From JBEVJK01 sp040510195 (GTDB lineage Bacteria; Pseudomonadota; Alphaproteobacteria; Rhizobiales; Rhizobiaceae): a stretch of DNA of 64,000 nucleotides. Positions within the stretch are counted from its first letter, which is position 1. Each line of letters begins with the position of its first letter. Below are positions 9,421 through 17,687 of the stretch, in pieces. Both the position numbers and the translations under genes were made by a program. The notes under the pieces were generated by a model that was given only the letters and a program-made list of their open reading frames with translations, ran no database searches and was not told where the DNA came from. The stretch lies in assembly GCA_040510195.1 (NCBI GenBank), contig JBEVJK010000136.1, forward strand, positions 1-64,000, given 5' to 3'.

Positions 9421-10719
9421 ATGGCGAATGTGGTGGTCGTCGGCTCGCAATGGGGCGACGAGGGCAAGGGCAAGATCGTCGACTGGCTGTCGGAACGGGC
9501 CGACGTGGTCGTCCGCTTCCAGGGCGGGCACAATGCCGGTCATACGCTGGTCGTCGACGGTGTCGTCTACAAGCTGTCGCTGCTGCCCTCCGGGGTCGTC
9601 AGGCCTGGCAAGCTGTCGATCATCGGCAATGGCGTGGTGTTCGACCCGCACGCCTTCGTGGCCGAAGTCGAGAAGCTCGTAGCCCAAGGCGTCGAGGTGG
9701 GTCCGGAGCGGCTGAAGATCGCCGAGAACACGGCGCTGATCCTGTCGCTGCATCGCGAGCTCGACGGGTTTCGCGAGGATGCCGCGTCCGCCGCCGGCAC
9801 CAAGATCGGCACCACGCGGCGCGGCATCGGCCCGGCCTACGAGGACAAGGTCGGGCGGCGAGCGGTGCGGGTCATGGACCTCGCCAGCCTCGACACGCTG
9901 CCGCAGAAGGTCGACCGGCTGCTGACGCATCACAACGCGCTCCGCCGCGGCCTCGGCCATCCCGAGGTGTCGCGGGAGGCGATCATGACCGAGCTCACCA
10001 GCGTTGCCGACCGGATCCTGCCCTTCATGGATCGCGTCTGGAAGGTGCTCGACGACGAGCGGCGCGCCGGCTCCCGCATCCTGTTCGAAGGGGCGCAGGG
10101 CACGCTCCTCGACATCGACCACGGCACCTATCCCTATGTGACCTCGTCCAACACCGTCGCCGGGCAGGCGGCGACCGGGTCCGGCCTGGGCCCGGGCGCC
10201 ATCGGCTATGTCCTGGGCATCACCAAGGCCTACACCACGCGCGTCGGGGAGGGGCCATTCCCGACCGAGCAGACCAACGAGGTCGGCGAGTTCCTCGGAA
10301 CACGTGGACACGAGTTCGGCGTGGTGACCGGCCGCAAGCGCCGGTGCGGCTGGTTCGACGCCGTGCTGGTGCGTCAGGCCGTGGCGGTGAACGGCATCAA
10401 CGGGATCGCGCTTACCAAGCTCGACGTGCTGGACGGGCTGGAGACCATCAAGGTGTGCACCGGCTACCGGCTCGACGGCGAGGTGATCGACTATCTGCCG
10501 GCCAGCCAGGGCGCACAGGCACGGGTCGAGCCGGTCTACGAAACGCTGGAAGGCTGGCAAGGTACGACGGCCGGAGCGCGCAGCTGGAACGACCTGCCGG
10601 CCCAGGCGGTCAAGTATGTTCGCTACATCGAGGAGCTGATCGGCGCCCCGGTTGCCATGCTCTCGACGAGCCCCGAACGCGAGGACACGATACTTGTGAC
10701 CGACCCTTTTCAAGATTAG
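9421..10719 (+). CDS. purA: Adenylosuccinate synthetase PurA
   Basis: PurA joins IMP and aspartate with GTP to form adenylosuccinate, the first step from IMP to AMP. It has 432 residues, a normal length. The P-loop-like segment SQWGDEGKGK (9-18) includes D13, and catalytic H41 lies in GGHNAGH. The switch region GTTRRGIGPAYEDK and the base-recognition segment near TKLDVLDG are intact. A ribosome-binding site GGAAGGGA precedes ATG 9421. The 187 bases between it and the divergent exporter must hold the promoters. No riboswitch was recognised there. Confidence 0.98.
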   Translation: MANVVVVGSQWGDEGKGKIVDWLSERADVVVRFQGGHNAGHTLVVDGVVYKLSLLPSGVVRPGKLSIIGNGVVFDPHAFVAEVEKLVAQGVEVGPERLKIAENTALILSLHRELDGFREDAASAAGTKIGTTRRGIGPAYEDKVGRRAVRVMDLASLDTLPQKVDRLLTHHNALRRGLGHPEVSREAIMTELTSVADRILPFMDRVWKVLDDERRAGSRILFEGAQGTLLDIDHGTYPYVTSSNTVAGQAATGSGLGPGAIGYVLGITKAYTTRVGEGPFPTEQTNEVGEFLGTRGHEFGVVTGRKRRCGWFDAVLVRQAVAVNGINGIALTKLDVLDGLETIKVCTGYRLDGEVIDYLPASQGAQARVEPVYETLEGWQGTTAGARSWNDLPAQAVKYVRYIEELIGAPVAMLSTSPEREDTILVTDPFQD

Positions 10720-10818
10720 ACCATGATTCAGTGAGATCAGATACGGTCGCAGCCCTCGAGGCTACGCCGCATGATGTGATTCTCCGCAACTGAGCGGGGA
10801 CCGGAAAGCAAAACACGG

Positions 10819-12495
10819 ATGGCAGACTTCGTTGCGGTTCTGAAGAAAACGATCGACGGACTGGCCGAGCCGACGCCAGCCATGCGCGAGCGCGTCTACG
10901 ACAAGGCGCGCGCCACGGTCACGGCGAAGCTGTCGGCGATCAACCCGCCGCCGTCGGCGGCCGTCGTGGAGCGGCAGCGGAAGTCGCTGGAAGACGCGAT
11001 CCGCCAGGTCGAGGCCGAGTACTCGGAGCCGCCACCGGCGACGACCAGGGCGCACGACCCCATCGACGAGCTGGAGGACGTCTTCGCCTCGCTCAATGCT
11101 TCGCGGGCCATGGAGACGAGCGCGGCGCGCCCGCCGGCCGGCAGCCACGAGGCGAGGCCGGCGTCGCATGCGCCGCATCAGCCCCAGCCTGCCCGGCCGC
11201 CTGTCGCCTCGCACGCGCCGCGCCCTCAACCGGCGCCGCCGATCGCCGATCTCGCCGACGACGATCCGCTCGCCACGCCCCTTCCGGCATCCGGCACCTA
11301 TGAGGACGACTATGTCGACGAGGTCGAGCCTGAGCGGCGCAGGCGGGGCCTTGGCGGACTGATCGCCGCGGTGCTCCTGCTTGCCGCCATTGGCGGCGGT
11401 GCCTATGCGGCGTGGCTCAACCGTGACGAGCTGTCGGCGATGCTCGGCTTCGATCTATCCGGCAAGCTCGCCGAAATCATGCCCGAGAGCTCGCCACCGC
11501 CCGCGAAAAACCAGGAACCCGCGGCCGGCACCGCCGGTGCGGTGAACGAGGCTCCCAAGGAGGCCAAGCCCGAGCCGGCCGCCCCGGCGACCGACGAGCC
11601 GGCGGAAGCAGCTGCCGAGACGCCGCCTCCGGCGCAACCGGCCGGGCCGGAGAAGCTCACCCAGCGCCTCAATGCCGACGGGTCCGAAAGCGAGGAAGGT
11701 CCCGCCGGAGGCGTTGGAACGCTTGGCGAGGGAACCTCCATCGCTGCGGTGACGCAGCCGCCCGCCATGCCGCCCGCTGCCGCTTCCCCGGAGGCCGTCC
11801 CGCCGCCCGTGTCGGCGCCGGAGACCACGGGATCTGCCGGCGGCGCTGCGGTGCCGCCCGCCGATGCGACTGCCGCGACGGCACCGGCACCGGCCGCTGC
11901 GCCGGGCGAGGCGCAGGCGCCGGGCACGGTGCCGGTCAGCCAGAAGGCCATCTTCTACGAGGAGCGGACCAATCTTGCCCAAGGGTCGGCCGACATGGGC
12001 TCGATCGTCTGGTCGGTGGTTCAGGAATCGCCGGGCGGCGACCAGCCTCCGGAGCCGGCGATCCGCGCCGAGGCGACCATTCCGGGCAAGGACCTTCAGC
12101 TGCGAATGACCATCCGTCGCAACGGCGATCCGACGCTGCCGGCCAGCCATATCATCGAAATGATCTTCCTGACGCCCGAAGGCTTCGAAGGAGGCGGCAT
12201 CGAGAACATCCTGCGCGTCTCGCTGAAGGATTCGGAGCAGTCGGCCGGCAATCCCCTGATCGGCATTCCGGCAAAGATCGCCGATGGCTTCTTCCTCGTC
12301 GCGCTCAACGATTCCAAGGCGGAGATCGACGCCAATTTGGCGCTGCTCAACCGCGACCAGTGGATCGACGTTCCGCTGGTCTACAAATCGGGCCGGCGGG
12401 CCCTGATCACCATGGAGAAGGGCGTGCCCGGCGAGAAGGTGTTCGAAGAGACGATCAAGGCCTGGCAGGCCAAGGCGGCCGGTTCCGCCGGGTAG
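10819..12495 (+). CDS. Single-pass membrane protein with Pro/Ala-rich linker, function unknown
   Basis: The 558-residue protein has four visible parts. Residues 1-70 form a charged, probably helical cytoplasmic domain (MADFVAVLKKTIDGLAEPTP). Residues 71-175 are Pro/Ala/His-rich and likely disordered. One membrane helix lies at about 178-200, after a positively charged RRRR, which predicts the C terminus is periplasmic. Residues 225-380 form a very Ala/Pro/Glu-rich linker. A folded C-terminal domain (about 385-558) contains SIVWSVVQESPGG and a strand-rich core ending with a helix. The layout resembles envelope-spanning adaptor proteins, but I do not recognise a named family. It follows purA by 99 bases and shares a bidirectional terminator with rpoH. 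Confidence 0.85.
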   Translation: MADFVAVLKKTIDGLAEPTPAMRERVYDKARATVTAKLSAINPPPSAAVVERQRKSLEDAIRQVEAEYSEPPPATTRAHDPIDELEDVFASLNASRAMETSAARPPAGSHEARPASHAPHQPQPARPPVASHAPRPQPAPPIADLADDDPLATPLPASGTYEDDYVDEVEPERRRRGLGGLIAAVLLLAAIGGGAYAAWLNRDELSAMLGFDLSGKLAEIMPESSPPPAKNQEPAAGTAGAVNEAPKEAKPEPAAPATDEPAEAAAETPPPAQPAGPEKLTQRLNADGSESEEGPAGGVGTLGEGTSIAAVTQPPAMPPAAASPEAVPPPVSAPETTGSAGGAAVPPADATAATAPAPAAAPGEAQAPGTVPVSQKAIFYEERTNLAQGSADMGSIVWSVVQESPGGDQPPEPAIRAEATIPGKDLQLRMTIRRNGDPTLPASHIIEMIFLTPEGFEGGGIENILRVSLKDSEQSAGNPLIGIPAKIADGFFLVALNDSKAEIDANLALLNRDQWIDVPLVYKSGRRALITMEKGVPGEKVFEETIKAWQAKAAGSAG

Positions 12496-12540
12496 TCGCG
12501 CCAAGGACGGCCTTCCGTTCGCGCGAGGCCGGAACGAAAA

Positions 12541-12573
12541 AAAGACCGCCGCGTCGCCGCGGCGGTCTTTTCG
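12541..12573. terminator. Bidirectional terminator between the unknown membrane protein and rpoH
   Basis: A 10-bp perfect stem GACCGCCGCG/CGCGGCGGTC with loop TCGC is flanked by an A run on one side and a T run on the other. It can stop transcription from both convergent genes. Confidence 0.92.
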
Positions 12574-12594
12574 TTTCCGGATCGGCCGGGCCGT

Positions 12595-13506
12595 TCAGGC
12601 CGTCGGCTGGGCCTCGATGGTGCGTAGCGCCTGAGCCTGCCGCTTGGCGGCTTCCTTCACCGCTTGCTGGACCTTCTCAAAGGCGCGCACCTCGATCTGC
12701 CGGACGCGTTCGCGACTGATATCGAACTCGGCCGACAGCTCTTCGAGCGTCATGGGCTCCTCGGAAAGCCGCCGCGCCTCGAAGATGCGGCGCTCGCGCG
12801 GGTTGAGGACGGACATGGCGCCGGCCAGCATGGTGCGCCGGTTCTCCAGTTCGTCCTGCTCGATGAGCATCTCTTCCTGGCTGTCATGATCGTCGACGAG
12901 CCAGTCCTGCCACTCGCCGGACTCGCCTTCGGTGGCGCGGATCGGAGCGTTCAACGAGGCGTCGCCCGACAGGCGGCGGTTCATGGAGACGACCTCCTCC
13001 TCGCTGACATTCAGCCGCGTTGCGATCTCGGCCACCTGCTCGGGCTTCAGGTCGCCATCGTCGAGCGCCTGGATCTTTCCCTTCACCTTGCGCAGGTTGA
13101 AGAAAAGCCGCTTCTGGTTTGCCGTGGTGCCCATTTTCACCAGGCTCCACGACCTCAGGATGTACTCCTGGATGGAAGCCTTGATCCACCACATGGCATA
13201 GGTGGCGAGACGAAAGCCGCGCTCCGGCTCGAATTTCTTGACGGCCTGCATCAGGCCGACATTGCCTTCCGATATGACCTCGCCGATCGGCAGGCCGTAG
13301 CCGCGATAGCCCATGGCGATCTTGGCCACGAGCCGCAGATGGCTGGTCACCAGCTTGTGCGCCGCATTGGTGTCCTGATGCTCCTGGTACCGCTTGGCGA
13401 GCATGTACTCTTCCTGCGGCTGAAGCATGGGGAAGCGACGAATCTCTTCGAGGTAGCGGGCAAGGCCGCCCTCTCCGGAAACGATGCTGGGTAGTGTCTG
13501 GGCCAT
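12595..13506 (-). CDS. rpoH: RNA polymerase heat-shock sigma factor RpoH
   Basis: This is a sigma-32 class factor that directs RNA polymerase to heat-shock promoters. It has 303 residues. Region 2 reads EVISEGNVGLMQAVKKFEPE then ATYAMWWIKASIQEYI. The RpoH-specific box NQKRLFFNLRK lies at about 130-140, which separates it from RpoD and RpoS. Region 4 ends with the helix-turn-helix ISRERVRQIEVRA. A GGAAGGGAGGG ribosome-binding site lies just before ATG. Rhizobiales often carry two rpoH copies, and which one this is cannot be told here. FtsH, which degrades sigma-32 in E. coli, is encoded at the window start. Confidence 0.97.
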   Translation of the reverse strand: MAQTLPSIVSGEGGLARYLEEIRRFPMLQPQEEYMLAKRYQEHQDTNAAHKLVTSHLRLVAKIAMGYRGYGLPIGEVISEGNVGLMQAVKKFEPERGFRLATYAMWWIKASIQEYILRSWSLVKMGTTANQKRLFFNLRKVKGKIQALDDGDLKPEQVAEIATRLNVSEEEVVSMNRRLSGDASLNAPIRATEGESGEWQDWLVDDHDSQEEMLIEQDELENRRTMLAGAMSVLNPRERRIFEARRLSEEPMTLEELSAEFDISRERVRQIEVRAFEKVQQAVKEAAKRQAQALRTIEAQPTA

Positions 13507-13685
13507 AAAGCGCCCTCCCTTCCTGAGAATGTGCCCCCTCTAGGAGGCGGGCACGAGACGCGCGGCCAGCTTCTCACACTCGACCGCGCAACATGCGTAT
13601 ATAGGAACAAACCGGGAAAATACAGGGAAATTGCCCGGGGTGAACAGCCTGTCACGCCATAGTGAACGATGCCAGTCAACATTAT

Positions 13686-14729
13686 TCAAGGAGCATTCAA
13701 AGCTTTGCGAAAGCCGTCGATCAACCCCTGCATATCCCCGGGGATCGGCGCTTCGAACGCCATCATCATATGGGTAGCCGGATGCAGGAATGCAAGATGC
13801 CCGGCATGCAGCGCCTGCCTTGGAAAGGCCCTGACGGTCGCGGCGAGGGGCTCGGGCAGCCGGTTGGCCTTGCTGCGGAAGGCGGTGCCGTAGTCCGGGT
13901 CGCCGACCAGCGGATGGCCGATATGCGCCATGTGGACGCGGATCTGATGGGTACGCCCCGTCTCGAGGCGGCATTCCACCAGCGCCGCGACCGCGGCTCG
14001 GCTGGCGGCATCCGGGCCGTACCGCTCCAGAAGCCTGTAGTGGGTCACCGCATGGCGAGCGTCGTCGCGTCCGTCGCGGACGACCGCCCGCCGCACCCGG
14101 TCGCCGGCGCGGCCAAGCGGCGCGTCTATCGTCCCTATCGGCCGTTGCGGGCTGCCCCAGACCAGCGCCTGGTAGCTGCGCTCCAGCGGGCCGTTGCGGC
14201 CGTGATCGGCAAAGGCCTCCGAAAGGGAGCGGTGCACCCTGTCCGTCTTGGCGACGACCATGACGCCGCTGGTGTCCTTGTCGAGGCGATGGACGATGCC
14301 TGGGCGGCGCACGCCGCCGATGCCGGACAGGCTGTCACCGCAATGATTGAGCAGCGCATTGACCAGCGTGCCGGTCCAGTTTCCCGCGCCGGGGTGGACG
14401 ACCAGCCCGGCGGGCTTGTTGACGACGATCAGTTCGGCGTCCTCGTAGAGGATGTCCAGGGGGATCGCTTCGGCCTGGGGCGCCGCGGGCTGCGGCGCAG
14501 GGATCGCGAGCTCGACACGTTCGCCGCCTGCCAGCTTGCGCCTGGCCTCGCGGGCAGGCGTGCCGTCGACCGAAACCAGGCCCTCCGCGATGAGCGTCTG
14601 GACCCGGTTCCGCGAAAAGTCCGGGCCGAGGGCGGCCACGAGCCACTGGTCGAGCCGCTTCCCCGCCGCTTCGGGGCCGGCGTCCAGCACTTTCATTCCG
14701 GCAGCGGCTTCGATATCAGGGGCGCTCAT
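13686..14729 (-). CDS. rluD: RluA/RluD-family 23S rRNA pseudouridine synthase
   Basis: This is a predicted pseudouridine synthase of the RluA family, most like RluD, which modifies helix 69 of 23S rRNA. An N-terminal S4 RNA-binding domain (RLDQWLVAALGPDFSRNRVQ) is followed by the catalytic domain with HRLDKDTSGVMVV, whose Asp (about residue 150) is the nucleophile. An in-frame GTG at 14738 is an alternative start. ATG 14729 is used here, giving 347 residues. It is divergent from the small membrane-protein gene at 14757, with only 27 bases between starts, so the two promoters must overlap the opposite coding regions. Assignment to RluD rather than RluA or RluC is from overall similarity. Confidence 0.9.
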   Translation of the reverse strand: MSAPDIEAAAGMKVLDAGPEAAGKRLDQWLVAALGPDFSRNRVQTLIAEGLVSVDGTPAREARRKLAGGERVELAIPAPQPAAPQAEAIPLDILYEDAELIVVNKPAGLVVHPGAGNWTGTLVNALLNHCGDSLSGIGGVRRPGIVHRLDKDTSGVMVVAKTDRVHRSLSEAFADHGRNGPLERSYQALVWGSPQRPIGTIDAPLGRAGDRVRRAVVRDGRDDARHAVTHYRLLERYGPDAASRAAVAALVECRLETGRTHQIRVHMAHIGHPLVGDPDYGTAFRSKANRLPEPLAATVRAFPRQALHAGHLAFLHPATHMMMAFEAPIPGDMQGLIDGFRKALNAP

Positions 14730-14756
14730 CGCGTTCACCAGGTCCAGGCAACAGGC

Positions 14757-15131
14757 ATGCCAACGAAGGCAGACGAGGACAGCGAAGACCGGCCTCTCGA
14801 CCCCGCCGTCGAGCGAGTGCGCAAGCGGCTGGTGCGCTTCGTGGCAATAAATCTCGGCCTGCTCGCCGCCGCCCTTATGGCGGTGCTGGCCGCCCTTGTC
14901 TACAAGACCGGCCGGGAGGCGCCGGCCCCAGATGCGGCGGCAACGGCGCCTGCAGCGGCGCCGATCGCAGGCGACATCCTGCTGCCGGCGGGGGCGCGAC
15001 TGGTCTCGCAGAGCCTGTCGGGCAACCGCATCGCACTCGACGCCGAGCTCGCCGACGGCAGCCGGGCCCTCTTCCTCTACGACATCGGCGAGCGCCGGAT
15101 CGTCGGCCGCTTCGCGGTGAAGGCCGAATGA
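14757..15131 (+). CDS. Small membrane-anchored protein, DUF6476-like
   Basis: The 124-residue protein has an acidic N-terminal tail, one membrane helix (about residues 29-50, FVAINLGLLAAALMAVLAAL) and a periplasmic domain. That domain contains ILLPAGARLVSQSLSGNRI and an end reading LYDIGERRIVGRFAV, a pattern seen in the alphaproteobacterial family I know as DUF6476. ATG 14757 gives this layout. A longer frame upstream is the shadow of rluD on the other strand. Its stop overlaps the start of the next gene by ATGA, indicating translational coupling. Function is unknown. Confidence 0.8.
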   Translation: MPTKADEDSEDRPLDPAVERVRKRLVRFVAINLGLLAAALMAVLAALVYKTGREAPAPDAAATAPAAAPIAGDILLPAGARLVSQSLSGNRIALDAELADGSRALFLYDIGERRIVGRFAVKAE

Positions 15132-15538
15132 GCGCGGCGCGCGGGCAGGGAAGGGCGCTCGCCACCGTCGCGCTGCTGGTCGCCGACTATGACGAGGCCG
15201 CCGCCTGGTTCACGGACAAGCTCGGCTTCGAGCTGGTCGAGGATGCCGATCTCGGCGGCGGCAAGCGCTGGGTGGTCGTGGCGCCAGCGGGCGGCCGCGG
15301 AGCCCGGCTGCTGCTCGCCCGCGCCGACACCCCTGCGCAACGTCGGGCCGTCGGCAACCAGGCGGGCGGCCGCGTCTTCCTCTTCCTGGAAACGGACGAC
15401 TTTTCGCGCGATCACGGGGCGATGCTGGCGGCCGGCGTGGAATTTCGCGAGGCGCCGCGCCGCGAAGCCTACGGCACGGTGGCGGTGTTCCTCGACCTTT
15501 GCGGAAACGTCTGGGACCTCATCCAGCCGAGCCGGTAA
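15128..15538 (+). CDS. Glyoxalase/VOC-superfamily protein
   Basis: The 136 residues form two beta-alpha-beta-beta-beta modules of the vicinal oxygen chelate fold. The first contains VALLVADYDEAAAWFTDKLGF and the second FLETDDFSRDHGAMLAAGVEF, ending AVFLDLCGNVWDLIQP. The typical end E(C)GN-WDL is close to metal-binding VOC enzymes, but the first metal ligand position (often His or Gln) is not clear, so catalytic activity is uncertain. Substrate unknown. It overlaps the preceding small membrane protein by 4 bases. Confidence 0.85.
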   Translation: MSAARGQGRALATVALLVADYDEAAAWFTDKLGFELVEDADLGGGKRWVVVAPAGGRGARLLLARADTPAQRRAVGNQAGGRVFLFLETDDFSRDHGAMLAAGVEFREAPRREAYGTVAVFLDLCGNVWDLIQPSR

Positions 15539-15584
15539 AGGCGGTTGCGTTTTGCAAAAGCCTGCCCTATATCGCCGATGCTAC

Positions 15585-15659
15585 GCGCCCATCGTCTAGC
15601 GGTCAGGACGGCGCCCTCTCACGGCGCAAACCGGGGTTCGATTCCCCGTGGGCGTACCA
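15585..15659 (+). tRNA. tRNA-Glu (anticodon CTC)
   Basis: A 75-base cloverleaf can be drawn. The acceptor is GCGCCCA with TGGGCGT, one G-T pair at the end. The D arm contains GTCTAGCGGTCAGGAC. The anticodon stem is GCGCC/GGCGC with loop CTCTCAC, giving anticodon CTC. The T arm contains GGTTCGATTCC. The 3' CCA is encoded. It reads GAG codons, and the TC at positions 8-9 and the D-loop match bacterial tRNA-Glu. Confidence 0.97.
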
Positions 15660-15742
15660 GATTCCTTCTCCCTGCGTTTGTGCTATGGTCGCCTCCTGAC
15701 GGCGGCGAGCGAGGCGCCGTTGCTCGGCAAGGGAGGGCTCTC

Positions 15743-16240
15743 ATGCGGCAAGCTGTCCTGGCGGTGCTCTTCGTCGGTCTCTGCTCGTCGGCCTACGCCG
15801 AGAGCGCCAAGCCGATGGCCATCGAGGTGTTCCCCTTCGAACTGGAGGACAAGAGCGCGGGCGCCGGGATCATAGAGCCGGACGACTACGACAAGCGCTA
15901 TCTGTCCGAGGCCGCGCAGGTCACGAAGGACATGCTCGCCCAGTCAGGGCGCTATTCGCTCGTCGAAGTGCCGACTGTCGACAGTCAACCGGTGGCGCCG
16001 CACGGACTTCGCAATTGCGGAGGCTGCGAAGGCAAGATCGCCAAGGATCATGGGGCGTCGCTGGCCTTGCTCGGCGTGGTGACGCGCATCAACCGGACTG
16101 AGCACACGCTGTTCATCCGCATCCTCGACGTCGACACCGGCCAGCCTGTCGCCATGGGGTTCACCGACCTTCGCATGGGCGCCAACCATGCCTGGCCCCG
16201 CTCCGCGAAATGGGTCATGAAGAACCGGATCCTGCAGTAA
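15743..16240 (+). CDS. Exported protein of the DUF2380/DUF3280 type
   Basis: The 165-residue protein starts with a signal peptide (MRQAVLAVLFVGLCSSAYA, cleavage before ESAK). The mature part begins MAIEVFPFELEDKSAGAG and continues with an NCGGCEGKIAKDHGASLALLGVV segment and an end reading VDTGQPVAMGFTDLRM. This resembles periplasmic proteins annotated as DUF2380/DUF3280 in rhizobia, where a TolB-N-like fold is expected. The pair of cysteines in NCGGC might form a disulfide or bind metal. ATG 15743 follows GGGAGGG. The upstream extension of this frame runs through the tRNA and is not coding. Confidence 0.75.
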   Translation: MRQAVLAVLFVGLCSSAYAESAKPMAIEVFPFELEDKSAGAGIIEPDDYDKRYLSEAAQVTKDMLAQSGRYSLVEVPTVDSQPVAPHGLRNCGGCEGKIAKDHGASLALLGVVTRINRTEHTLFIRILDVDTGQPVAMGFTDLRMGANHAWPRSAKWVMKNRILQ

Positions 16241-16447
16241 GGAACGCAGAGCCTGGCCGCCTGTCGGTGGTTGCTCGGCGTTGCTCTTGCGGGTCGCTGC
16301 GCCCGTCCTGGCGCGCCGCTCGGCAGGTTCGGCGGGCGATTGTTTCTGCCGTCGAAACACAACAGCGAATGCCACGCAATCGGGCAGAAACACACATGAT
16401 CGATAGTGAAAGCCTCAAAAGGCGGCAAAAGCGGCCAGGAGGATGTC

Positions 16448-16627
16448 ATGTCGGTCACTCACGAGATAGCGCGCTTAGGCGCTTCGCTGGCGAAAGCGGG
16501 CTCGGGTGTGCGCGAATTCGTCCTGCCTAGCTACCATCCCGAGCGGCATTATATGCGCGGGCCGGGTCCGGCCTGCGCGCGGCGGGCCAGGAAGGCGCTG
16601 GAGCGGCCCGCCTCGCCGCGCGGCTGA
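16448..16627 (+). CDS. Small hypothetical protein, 59 residues
   Basis: A short frame starts at ATG 16448 behind an excellent ribosome-binding site, AGGAGG at 16437-16442. The product begins MSVTHEIARLGASLAKAG and ends in a basic, Arg/Pro-rich stretch. No membrane helix or known motif is visible. The frame is followed by a terminator-like hairpin at 16650. I do not recognise it. The strong translation signal is the main reason to call it. Confidence 0.45.
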   Translation: MSVTHEIARLGASLAKAGSGVREFVLPSYHPERHYMRGPGPACARRARKALERPASPRG

Positions 16628-16649
16628 CCCGCATCGCAAGCCAAGCAAA

Positions 16650-16677
16650 GGGCACCCGGCTAGCCGAGGCGCCTTTT
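16650..16677 (+). terminator. Terminator-like hairpin after the small hypothetical gene
   Basis: The palindromic core CGGCTAGCCG is flanked by arms that pair with one mismatch and one bulge, followed by TTTT. It lies between this gene and a convergent DUF1801 gene. Confidence 0.6.
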
Positions 16678-16690
16678 CCGGTGCCGGCGA

Positions 16691-17134
16691 TCAGGCGTGC
16701 TTCTTCTTTCGCGTGCGGGCAGCCTTCGTCGCCGCGTTCAGCGTCACCGCCGCGCGGACCAGCGCCTTCAGCGCCGCCTCGTCGACCGGCTGGCCTTCGT
16801 GGAGATCGATGGCGCGGCGCGTGCTGCCCTCGAGGCTCGAGTTGAAGAGCCCCGAGGGGTCGTCCAGGGAGGCGCCCTTGGCGAAGGTCATCTTCACGGT
16901 CGTCTTGTAGGTCTCGCCGGTGCAGATGATCCCGTCATGCGACCAGACCGGAACCCCTCTCCATTTCCACTCCTCGACGACGTCCGGGTCGGCCTGCCTG
17001 ATGAGTTTGCGGATCTGCGCCAGCGTCTCGCCGCGCCAGTCGCCGAGTTCCTTGATCCGCGCGTCGATCAGGCGCGAGGGAGAGCCTCCTGCCTGGTCTT
17101 GGCTCGGGCCGTCGCTGTTCTGCTTCATGGACAT
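16691..17134 (-). CDS. DUF1801-family protein
   Basis: The 147-residue protein has the DUF1801 core: LIDARIKELGDWRGETLAQI, then ADPDVVEEWKWRGVPVWSHDG with the conserved tryptophans, a TYKTTVKMTFAKGA strand and a C-terminal helix ending in Lys/Arg. ATG 17134 has AAGGAG at a good distance. Members are small soluble alpha/beta proteins of unknown biochemical role. A second, more diverged member lies 37 bases upstream on the same strand, so the two form a likely operon. Confidence 0.85.
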   Translation of the reverse strand: MSMKQNSDGPSQDQAGGSPSRLIDARIKELGDWRGETLAQIRKLIRQADPDVVEEWKWRGVPVWSHDGIICTGETYKTTVKMTFAKGASLDDPSGLFNSSLEGSTRRAIDLHEGQPVDEAALKALVRAAVTLNAATKAARTRKKKHA

Positions 17135-17171
17135 GCATCTCCTTCGAGGTCATTGCACAAGGCGGCGCCGC

Positions 17172-17624
17172 TCACATTTTCTCGCCGGGCAGCTCGCTCG
17201 CCTGCTTCACCCAAGCGGCCAGCTGGGCCTCGTCCAGGCGGTCGAGCTCGTGGATGTCGAGGTAGCGCGTGTCCTTGCTCTTGGACGGGCCCGGCGGAAC
17301 AGGTCGGAGCGACCCACCGCGGAAGAATGCCACCTTCACGTATTTCGTGAAGCAATGGAAGCTGAGGAACCAGCCCTGGCCCGCGAGCCCGTAAAACGGC
17401 GAGTTCCATTTCACCGCCTTGGAAACCCCGGGCACGGTGCGCACGATGATCTCGTCGAGACGCCGCCCGACATCGCGTTTCCAACCCGGCATGGCCGCGA
17501 TATAGGCCTGAACCGGAGCCTCGCCATAACCCTTGGCGATTTGCGGGTTGCCGCCTGACAACAGCTTCGGCTCGGCGGCCTTGGCCGCGGGTTTCTTCGG
17601 CTCTCTCGGCGCCTTGACGGGCAT
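17172..17624 (-). CDS. DUF1801-family protein, second copy
   Basis: This is a 150-residue relative of the neighbouring DUF1801 protein. A Lys/Ala-rich N-terminal tail precedes the domain, which reads YIAAMPGWKRDVGRRLDEII, VPGVSKAVKWNSPFYG and a FLSFHCFTKYVKVAFFRGG strand. ATG 17624 was chosen because GGAG lies 9 bases upstream. The longer GTG start at 17633 would leave no space for a ribosome-binding site. Function is unknown. Confidence 0.85.
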   Translation of the reverse strand: MPVKAPREPKKPAAKAAEPKLLSGGNPQIAKGYGEAPVQAYIAAMPGWKRDVGRRLDEIIVRTVPGVSKAVKWNSPFYGLAGQGWFLSFHCFTKYVKVAFFRGGSLRPVPPGPSKSKDTRYLDIHELDRLDEAQLAAWVKQASELPGEKM

Positions 17625-17687
17625 CGCGTTCACTCCAAAACCAGCAAGAGCATCTAAGAGGATACCAGCGTGGGGTTGCCGTGCTGT

